This document shows, one piece after another, positions 57,864 through 64,000 of a stretch of 64,000 bases of DNA. The notes beneath the pieces were generated by a model that saw only the letters and a program-made list of their open reading frames with translations, was not told the DNA's origin and made no database searches. The translations under genes and the position numbers were made by a program. Position 1 is the first letter of the stretch. Every line of letters begins with the position of its first letter. The DNA is from Pseudoduganella albidiflava. GTDB taxonomy: Bacteria > Pseudomonadota > Gammaproteobacteria > Burkholderiales > Burkholderiaceae_D. The stretch covers positions 5,394,001-5,458,000 of the forward strand of contig NZ_CP036401.1 of NCBI RefSeq assembly GCF_004322755.1, given 5' to 3'.

Positions 57864-59291
57864 GTGAAGAAGACCCCGTTCAAGATGAAGGCTGGCCGGC
57901 TGTTGATCGGCACGCTGCTCGCCTGCACTTCCCTGCAACTGATGGCGCAGGAAGCCCCGCCGCCGCAGGAAAAAGGCCCGGCCGCCGCGGATGCGATGCT
58001 GCACGCGCTCGTCGTGAAATACCCGAACCCGTACCGCGCGATGGAAACGGCCGAAGTGAAGGCCGTGATGGACCGCGTGTTCGCATACCTCGATGCCACC
58101 ACGCCGGCCGAGTTGATCAACAAGACTTCGCGCGCGCCCATCGCGAAGCTGGACAAGGCCGATCCGGAAGCCGTGCTGAAACCCGGCGACTTCCGCCTGA
58201 CCAGCTATGAATGGGGTGTCACGTACGCCGGCATGCTGGCCGCCGGCGCGGCCACCGGCGACAAGCGCTATACCGAATACACCACGAAGCGCCACCAGCT
58301 GCTGGCCGACCTCACGCGCCTCTACCTGCCCGGCGTGAAGGCCGATCCGGCGAATGCGCAGGCGCCGATCAAGAGCTTCCTGAATCCGCACGCGCTGGAC
58401 GATGCCGGCGCGCTGTGCATGAGCTTCCTGAAGGCGAAGCAGATGGGTTCCACGGTGAACTACGGCCAGATGGTCGACGTCTGCGGCAAGTTCGTCACCG
58501 AGAAGGAATACCGGCTGCCGGACGGCACGCTGGCGCGCGGCGGCCCGGATGGCAAGGGCGGCAACAAGCAGCGCCCGCTGACCAACACGCTGTGGCTGGA
58601 CGACATGTTCATGGGCGTGCCGACCATCGCGCTGCTGGGCAAGGATACCGGCAACACGAAATACTATGATGACGCCGTGAAGCAGGTGCTGCAGTTCTCG
58701 AAGCGCATGTTCAATCCGCAGCTGGGCATCTACATGCACGGCTACGTGGAAGGCATGCGCGACCATCCTGAACTGCACTGGGCGCGCGCCAACGGCTGGG
58801 CCATCATGGCAATGGTCGAAGTGCTGGAAGTGCTGCCGAAGAACCACAAGGGCTACAAGGCGGTGGAAACCCAGCTGCGCGCGCACGCCAAGGGCCTGGC
58901 CAAGTTCCAGCACAAGGACGGCCTGTGGCACCAGCTGATCGACCGTAACGACTCGTACCTGGAAACGTCGGCCACGGCGATCTATGCGTATGCGATCGCG
59001 CGCGGCGTGAACCGGGGCTACCTGGACAAGGAAATGTACGGCCCGATGGCCAACCTGGCCTGGAACGCGGTGGCCTCGAAGGTCAACGCCAAGGGCGAGA
59101 TCGAAGGCATCTGCGTGGGGACCGGCATGGCGTTCGACCCGGCGTTCTATTACTACCGCCCGACCAGCACGCGCGCCGCGCATGGCTACGGCCCGCTGCT
59201 GCTGGCCGGCGCCGAGATCATCGACATGAACAGGAAATTCAAGTTCGGCCTGAACGACAGCGGCTTCATGTACCAGGGCCAGCAACCCTGA
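57864..59291 (+). CDS. Unsaturated rhamnogalacturonyl hydrolase, GH105
   Basis: The 475-residue enzyme has a signal peptide (MKAGRLLIGTLLACTSLQLM) and an (alpha/alpha)6 barrel: DFRLTSYEWGVTYAGMLAAG, NTLWLDDMFMGVPTIALLGK with the catalytic Asp, ELHWARANGWAIMAMVEVLE and DGLWHQLIDRNDSYLETSAT. It hydrolyses the unsaturated galacturonate that lyases leave at the end of rhamnogalacturonan oligomers. I take the GTG at 57864 because GGAGA lies 11 bases before it; the ATG at 57885 also works and gives a shorter n-region. Confidence 0.9.
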   Translation: MKKTPFKMKAGRLLIGTLLACTSLQLMAQEAPPPQEKGPAAADAMLHALVVKYPNPYRAMETAEVKAVMDRVFAYLDATTPAELINKTSRAPIAKLDKADPEAVLKPGDFRLTSYEWGVTYAGMLAAGAATGDKRYTEYTTKRHQLLADLTRLYLPGVKADPANAQAPIKSFLNPHALDDAGALCMSFLKAKQMGSTVNYGQMVDVCGKFVTEKEYRLPDGTLARGGPDGKGGNKQRPLTNTLWLDDMFMGVPTIALLGKDTGNTKYYDDAVKQVLQFSKRMFNPQLGIYMHGYVEGMRDHPELHWARANGWAIMAMVEVLEVLPKNHKGYKAVETQLRAHAKGLAKFQHKDGLWHQLIDRNDSYLETSATAIYAYAIARGVNRGYLDKEMYGPMANLAWNAVASKVNAKGEIEGICVGTGMAFDPAFYYYRPTSTRAAHGYGPLLLAGAEIIDMNRKFKFGLNDSGFMYQGQQP

Positions 59292-59405
59292 ACCTTGAGC
59301 CCTGAGCCATAAGCCATAAGCGTCCGGCATTCGGCGCTCGACGACCATGCGGCTGCGCTCCCTCCGAGGGACCGCGGCCGCTTTCATCTCGCAGGAGACA
59401 GATCA

Positions 59406-61376
59406 GTGAAGACAACGATGACACGCTGCGCGGCCGCCGTCGCGCTGGCGGCGATGGCCGCCGGCTGCGGCACGGGAAAACTGGCCGCCCACCCTGAAGC
59501 GGCAACGATCGCCACCGCGATGGCGCCGGCGAAAACCGCCATGCAGCTGGAAAAACTCGACCGCGGCGCCGTGGCCGTGCGCGGCAAGGCCGGCACGCTG
59601 GTGAGCTGGCGCGCCCTGGCGAGCGATGCGCCGGGCCTGGCCTTCAACGTCTACCGCGATGGCACGAAGCTGAACGCGGAACCCATCGCCACGTCCACCA
59701 ACTTCAACGACAAGGCCGCTGGCGCGGGCGGCTATGAAGTGCGCGAAGTACGCAACGGCGCGGAGGGCGCGGCGAGCAAGGCGCTTGCCATCGATGGCTA
59801 CCTGACCGTTCCGCTGCAGCGCCCGGCCGGCGGTACCACCGCGGACGACAAGGCATACACCTACAACGCCAACGATGCCTCGGTGGCCGACCTCGATGGC
59901 GATGGCCGCTACGAGATCGTGCTGAAATGGGACCCGAGCGAATCGAAGGACAACTGCTGCGCGGGCTTCACCGGCAACGTGCTGCTGGACGCCTACCGGC
60001 TCGACGGCACGCTGCTGTGGCGCGTGAACCTGGGCCCGAACATCCGCGCCGGCGCGCACTACACGCAATTCCAGGTGGCCGACTACGATGGCGATGGCAA
60101 GGCCGAACTGGTCGTCAAGACCGCCGACGGCACGCTCGACGGCGCCGGCAAGGTGATCGGCGACGCGCGCGCCAACTGGGTGAGCGGCAGCGGTGAAATC
60201 GAGCAGACCGACCGCACCGGCGCGCGCCGCACCGACGACGGCAAGCTGATGGCCGGCTTCATGGGCCGCATCCTGAAGGGCCCTGAATACCTGTCCGTGT
60301 TCGAGGGTGCCACCGGGCGCGTGCTGGACACCATCCCGTATCCATCGAATCGGGGCGAGGACGGCGACAACCCGTCCGGCGACGAACTGAAAGCGCGCTG
60401 GGGCGATGCCTACGCCAATCGCTCCGACCGCTACCTGGCCGGCACGGCCTGGCTGGACGGCAAGCGCCCGAGCGCCATCTTCGCGCGCGGCTACTATGCG
60501 CGCACCACGATCGCCGCCGTCGATTTCGCGGGCGGCAAGCTGAAACAGCGCTGGTACTTCGATTCGGAGGCGGCCGGCGTGCCGAAGGGCTATTCGGGCC
60601 AGGGCAACCACCAGCTCAGCGTGGCCGACCTGGATGGCGACGGCCGGCATGAAATCCTGTACGGCGCGATGGCGCTGGACGACGACGGCAAGCCGCTGTG
60701 GACCACCGGGATGGGCCATGGCGATGCGATGCACGTGGGCGACCTGGATCCGGCCCGGCCCGGCCTGGAAAAGTGGGGCGTGCACGAGAACATGGCGATG
60801 GCGCAGGGCCGCGGCGCGGCGATGGTCGATGCGCGCAGCGGCGAAGTGCTGTGGTCCACCCCGGCCACCAAGGACACGGGCCGCGGCGCGGCCGGCGACA
60901 TCGATCCCCGCTTCCCGGGCGACGAGGCGTGGTCGTTCGCCTCGCCGAACCTGTTCGATGCAAAGGGCAACGTGATCGCGCCGGCGCGCCCGCAGCAAGC
61001 GAACTTCATGGTGTGGTGGGACGGCGACCTGCAGCGCGAACTGCTGGACGGTACCAGGGTCTTCAAGTGGAACTGGCAAAGCAGCCAGTCCGACCTGCTG
61101 CTCGATGCGGAAGGCGCCGCTTCGAACAACGGCACCAAGGCCAATCCCGCGCTGTCGGCGGACCTGTTCGGCGACTGGCGCGAGGAGGTCATCTGGCGCG
61201 CCGCCGACAACAACAGCCTGCGCATCTACTCGACGGACATCCCCACCACGCACAAATTGACCACGCTGATGCACGACCCGCAATACCGCGCCGCCATCGC
61301 CTGGCAGAACACCGCCTACAACCAGCCGCCCTGGCCCTCGTACTACATCGGCGAGGGGATGCCGAAAGCAAAATAG
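59406..61376 (+). CDS. Rhamnogalacturonan lyase, PL11 (YesW type), lipoprotein
   Basis: The first 21 residues are a lipoprotein signal ending AAGC. The 656-residue protein then has the PL11 propeller with calcium-binding DxDxDG loops (ADLDGDGRYEIVLKWDPSES, ADYDGDGKAELVVKTADGTL, ADLDGDGRHEILYGAMALDD) and SDLLLDAEGAASNNGTK near the end. It cleaves the backbone of rhamnogalacturonan I by beta-elimination. It has the typical length and is the central enzyme of the locus. Confidence 0.93.
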   Translation: MKTTMTRCAAAVALAAMAAGCGTGKLAAHPEAATIATAMAPAKTAMQLEKLDRGAVAVRGKAGTLVSWRALASDAPGLAFNVYRDGTKLNAEPIATSTNFNDKAAGAGGYEVREVRNGAEGAASKALAIDGYLTVPLQRPAGGTTADDKAYTYNANDASVADLDGDGRYEIVLKWDPSESKDNCCAGFTGNVLLDAYRLDGTLLWRVNLGPNIRAGAHYTQFQVADYDGDGKAELVVKTADGTLDGAGKVIGDARANWVSGSGEIEQTDRTGARRTDDGKLMAGFMGRILKGPEYLSVFEGATGRVLDTIPYPSNRGEDGDNPSGDELKARWGDAYANRSDRYLAGTAWLDGKRPSAIFARGYYARTTIAAVDFAGGKLKQRWYFDSEAAGVPKGYSGQGNHQLSVADLDGDGRHEILYGAMALDDDGKPLWTTGMGHGDAMHVGDLDPARPGLEKWGVHENMAMAQGRGAAMVDARSGEVLWSTPATKDTGRGAAGDIDPRFPGDEAWSFASPNLFDAKGNVIAPARPQQANFMVWWDGDLQRELLDGTRVFKWNWQSSQSDLLLDAEGAASNNGTKANPALSADLFGDWREEVIWRAADNNSLRIYSTDIPTTHKLTTLMHDPQYRAAIAWQNTAYNQPPWPSYYIGEGMPKAK

Positions 61377-61380
61377 CACC

Positions 61381-61445
61381 CCAAAAGCAAACTGCCGGGG
61401 TCAGACCCGCCGGGTCTGACCCCTGGTCTTGCATCTGGGTTGAAG
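61381..61445. repeat. Dispersed GGGTCAGACCC palindrome, copy 5
   Basis: GGGGTCAGACCCG and CGGGTCTGACCCC at 61397-61423 are followed by the diverged flank TGGTCTTGCATCTGGGTTGA. It lies immediately after PL11 and before the convergent CE12 gene, fitting a terminator role. Confidence 0.85.
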
Positions 61446-61510
61446 CATGCGCTACTGACACGCACAAAGACTGTGACAAGGCTCCGATATCCTAGAAATG
61501 TTTCAAAAAC

Positions 61511-61535
61511 AAATGGAGCCTGTCACCGGTTTTCT
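61511..61535. repeat. Dispersed GGTGCCTGTCACC-type repeat, copy 2
   Basis: AAATGGAGCCTGTCACCGGT followed by TTTCT matches the reverse complement of 8708-8740. It overlaps the last codons and the stop of the tandem esterase gene, so that gene's end is repeat-derived. Confidence 0.55.
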
Positions 61536-63214
61536 GCAATACCGGCTGCTCGCCCCTGTGCCGACAGCCATTGATCCACCAGCCCACCCGGCAGGCCCTT
61601 CAACGCGGCGACCACGCGCTGCGCGTTGAACGCGGCGCCGGCATCGTTGGTATGCGTGCGCGCATCGGAAAAATACGTGTCGACGATGCTGGCGCCGGCG
61701 CGCCGGTAGCCGTCGGTGATCGCCATCGTCAGGTCGGCGAACCGGGCGCCGTGGCGCTGCGCGACTTCGCGGTCCCACTGGGCGAAGTTCTCGAAGTCGC
61801 GGCGGTCCTGCCAGGCGTCGCGGTGCGGGACCGGCGACAGCAGCACCACCGTCGCGCCCTTTGCTTTCGCATCCTGCACGTAGCGCGCCATGTACCAGCC
61901 GAAGGTGTGCACCTGCTCCACCGTGCCGTCGGGCTTTTTGTCTTCCACGGTTTCCGGGCCGGTGCCGGGGCCGGAGGCGCGGCCTTTCATGGCCGGGTCG
62001 CCGATCCTGCCGCCATCGTTGTGGCCGAACTGGATCAGCACCACGTCGCCGGCCTTCAGCTGCTCCAGCACCCTGTTCCAGCGCCCTTCGGTGAAGAAGG
62101 TGCGGCTGCTGCGGCCGCCGATGGCATGGTTGACGACGTTCACCTTTCCGGTGTCGAAATACGGCGCGATGCGCTCGCCCCAGCCCACATGGCCGCCCGC
62201 ACCGCCGCTCTTCACGGTGGAATCGCCGACCAGGTGCAGCGTGGGCAGCGCGGTGTTCGCGGCCTGCTCGGCCTTCACGGACTTTGCATCGACGACCGGG
62301 CGCTCATCCTCGCTGGCGGGGCTGGCAGGAATGGCCTTGCCCCGTTCGTTCAATGCGCCGACCAGCGGCTGCAGGCCCAGCGCCTTGATGCCACCGACGA
62401 CGATCCGCGCGTTCAGGTCGGCACCGGCCCAGTTGGTGTGCACCGTTTCGTCCGGCGCCACCTGGGGGAACAGCTTCATCACTTCATCGCGGCCGATCTG
62501 GTCGTAGCGGCGTGCCGCCAGTTCGTTCAGGTCGATGAAGCCGGCGTTCTCGCGGCGCGCCACTTCCTTCGCCCAGCCCGCGTAATCGCCGGCGTTGCGG
62601 AGCACTTTGCCGTGGTCGTCCCAGCGCTTGCGGGGAATCAGCGACACGACGACCGGCGTCGCGCCCTTCGCGCGGATCTGGGCGATGTAGTCACCCAGGT
62701 ACCAGCCGTAGCTGCGCACTGTCTCGCGCCGTTTCGTCAGCAGGTTGTCGATTTCCTCGGTCTCGTTGCCGGTGCCGCGGATCGTGCCGCGCGCGCGGCT
62801 GGTGTCGTTGATGGCGCTGGCGTCGTTGTGCCCGAACTGCATCAGCACCACGTCGCCCCGCTTGACCAGCGCGAGCGTGCGCTGCCAATGGCCGCTGGTC
62901 ACGTAGGTGCGGCTCGACAGGCCGCCGACGGCGCGGTTGACGACGTTGATCTTCGATGTGTCGACGTAGTTCGCGATCGGGTTGCCCCAGCCCCACTGGC
63001 CGGCCGGACCCTTGCCCTGCCCGTCGTCGTGGCCGTTGCGCACCGTGGAATCGCCGATCAGGATTAACGATGGCAAGGCGGGATTGGCCGGTTCCGGCAG
63101 CACGACTTGTGCCTTGGCCGGATCGGTATTCGCGGCTGGCGGCAGGGGCGCCTGGGCATGGACGACTGACTGGAAGAGCAGGAAAAGGAAGAGGGATTGG
63201 AGGTAGCGTTTCAT
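61523..63214 (-). CDS. Double-domain rhamnogalacturonan acetylesterase (two CE12 SGNH units)
   Basis: The 563-residue secreted protein (signal LFLFLLFQSVVHA) has two full SGNH domains. Unit 1: LILIGDSTVRNGHDDGQGKG with Ser56, GGLSSRTY, FGHND near 128-131 and VHTNWAGA. Unit 2: LHLVGDSTVKSGGAGGHVGW with Ser332, GGRSSRTF, FGHNDGG near 397-402 and THTNDAGAAF. Both keep catalytic residues, so both may be active, perhaps with different acetyl positions. It is divergent from the PL22-like gene. The units are too different to be a recent duplication. Confidence 0.88.
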   Translation of the reverse strand: MKRYLQSLFLFLLFQSVVHAQAPLPPAANTDPAKAQVVLPEPANPALPSLILIGDSTVRNGHDDGQGKGPAGQWGWGNPIANYVDTSKINVVNRAVGGLSSRTYVTSGHWQRTLALVKRGDVVLMQFGHNDASAINDTSRARGTIRGTGNETEEIDNLLTKRRETVRSYGWYLGDYIAQIRAKGATPVVVSLIPRKRWDDHGKVLRNAGDYAGWAKEVARRENAGFIDLNELAARRYDQIGRDEVMKLFPQVAPDETVHTNWAGADLNARIVVGGIKALGLQPLVGALNERGKAIPASPASEDERPVVDAKSVKAEQAANTALPTLHLVGDSTVKSGGAGGHVGWGERIAPYFDTGKVNVVNHAIGGRSSRTFFTEGRWNRVLEQLKAGDVVLIQFGHNDGGRIGDPAMKGRASGPGTGPETVEDKKPDGTVEQVHTFGWYMARYVQDAKAKGATVVLLSPVPHRDAWQDRRDFENFAQWDREVAQRHGARFADLTMAITDGYRRAGASIVDTYFSDARTHTNDAGAAFNAQRVVAALKGLPGGLVDQWLSAQGRAAGIAENR

Positions 63215-63335
63215 GGACTCATTCTACGGCAGCGGTTTTCGCGGCAGCCCGGCAGCCTTTCAAACGATCAGGAAGATGAGTAAAGCCCCGCAGCGAACAA
63301 GCGCACAATCGGCCCTTTCGATCCGGGGCACACAC

Positions 63336-64000
63336 ATGAACACCTCCTCCCTGCTGCGCGCCGCCGTGTGCGTGGCGCTCTGCTTCAGCACCGCCGCCCA
63401 TGCCGGCATCGGCCAGCGCTTTCCGTCCGAACGCAAGGTCGTCAAGGACCCGGTGACGGGGACCATGCTGACCTTCCTTACCAGCACGCCGCAGGGAGAT
63501 TCGAAGATCTATCCGACGCATCCGCAATGGACCTCGGACGGCAAGTGGCTGGTGTTCCGCTCGAACCGTGTCAAGGGCGAGGCGATGGCCGTCAACGAAA
63601 CCACCGGCGACCTGGTGCAGGTAACGGAAGGCGGCTACACGGGCATGCTGAACCTGGCGCAGAAGTCGATGAAGCTGCTCTTCATGCGGCAGGGCTCCGA
63701 CAAAGGCGTGCTGCAGATCGTGGAGGTGGACCTGGCGGCCGTGTTCCGCGACAGCGCCGCCGGCAAGATGAAGCCGGCCGCCGAGTACCAGCGCATCGCC
63801 GGCACCACTTCGGCCGAGCTGGAAGCAGGCGGCGACATGGCGCTCGACGCCGACGAGGAATGGGTGTACTTCCGCGTGGGCCGCAACGCGGCGGCGAAGC
63901 ACCTGCCGGCGGGCGCGAAGATCGAGGCTAACTTCGGCCCGCGCAATATGGGCGCAGGGCCGAACGGCATCGCACGGATGAACGTGAAGACAGGCGAAAT
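63336..64000 (+). CDS. Oligogalacturonate lyase-like (PL22) propeller protein, partial
   Basis: The gene runs off the right edge. A signal peptide (AAVCVALCFSTAAHA) precedes MLTFLTSTPQGDSKIYPTHP, the QWTSDGKWLVFRSNR blade and TTGDLVQVTEGGYTGMLNLA, which resemble oligogalacturonate lyase propellers with repeated W-x-x-DGK-x-L/F blades. The enzyme would split short galacturonides into monomers. Only the first 221 residues are visible, and the catalytic His cannot be checked. Confidence 0.65.
   Translation, partial: MNTSSLLRAAVCVALCFSTAAHAGIGQRFPSERKVVKDPVTGTMLTFLTSTPQGDSKIYPTHPQWTSDGKWLVFRSNRVKGEAMAVNETTGDLVQVTEGGYTGMLNLAQKSMKLLFMRQGSDKGVLQIVEVDLAAVFRDSAAGKMKPAAEYQRIAGTTSAELEAGGDMALDADEEWVYFRVGRNAAAKHLPAGAKIEANFGPRNMGAGPNGIARMNVKTGE

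Noticed and set aside
59403..61379. A 658-codon open frame antisense to the PL11 lyase
   Set aside because: A shadow frame caused by high GC at third positions; PL11 motifs and signal peptide are on the plus strand.

Overview
The window is high-GC DNA from a Gram-negative bacterium, most likely a betaproteobacterium of the Oxalobacteraceae/Massilia type. This is inferred from gene content (a probable type VI amidase effector with a Rap1a/Tai-type immunity protein, a TonB-dependent plant-polysaccharide cluster, an MCP ending in a CheR-docking pentapeptide) and from dispersed palindromes built on GGGTCAGACCC. No rRNA, tRNA or CRISPR array was seen.

Layout. (1) 1-8994 is chromosomal: an effector/immunity pair cut by the left edge, an acyltransferase, a pentapeptide-repeat protein, small hypotheticals and lipoproteins, a 14-bp minisatellite that supplies the stop codon of a 39-residue gene, two tandem TonB-C paralogues and a chemotaxis receptor. 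(2) 8995-10014 is dusA, whose 5' end has been replaced. (3) 9917-49989 is a complete-looking prophage of about 40 kb, bounded by a 27-bp direct repeat inside dusA; the displaced original dusA start survives at 49959-50093. (4) 50164-64000 is chromosomal: a DUF2867 gene, then a rhamnogalacturonan/pectin utilisation locus (DUF4861, CE12 esterase, GH43, TonB-dependent receptor, GH105, PL11, a double-domain CE12 esterase, and the start of a PL22-like oligogalacturonate lyase).

Prophage organisation. The plan is lambda-like with modular replacements. An integrase and three plus-strand cargo genes lie at the left end. CI (plus) and a Cro-like gene (minus) diverge from a four-site operator region at 41285-41357, and a second operator cluster follows cI at 42058-42106. 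Leftward transcription runs through Cro, a CII/YmfL-type regulator, a P4-alpha-type primase-helicase, an iteron cluster that is a candidate origin, terminase, a Mor-family activator, gpW, portal, a ClpP-protease/capsid fusion, tail genes with a programmed -1 frameshift, and a lysis cassette with holin, SAR-type endolysin, Rz and a nested Rz1. Rightward early genes encode ParB-like and DUF2303 proteins, a C5 cytosine methyltransferase with internal repeats, small unknowns and a PrtN-family regulator. A small gene past the lysis cassette carries a textbook LexA box.

The most notable points are a near-identical 29-bp element placed 39-40 bp upstream of both gpW and the capsid gene (candidate late-activator sites), two different sets of 9-bp iterons, a deacetylase-like gene inside the head module, the nested and frameshifted genes, and an int-proximal cargo cluster that could be an uncharacterised defence module. 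All family names come from reading motifs by eye; no database search was run.
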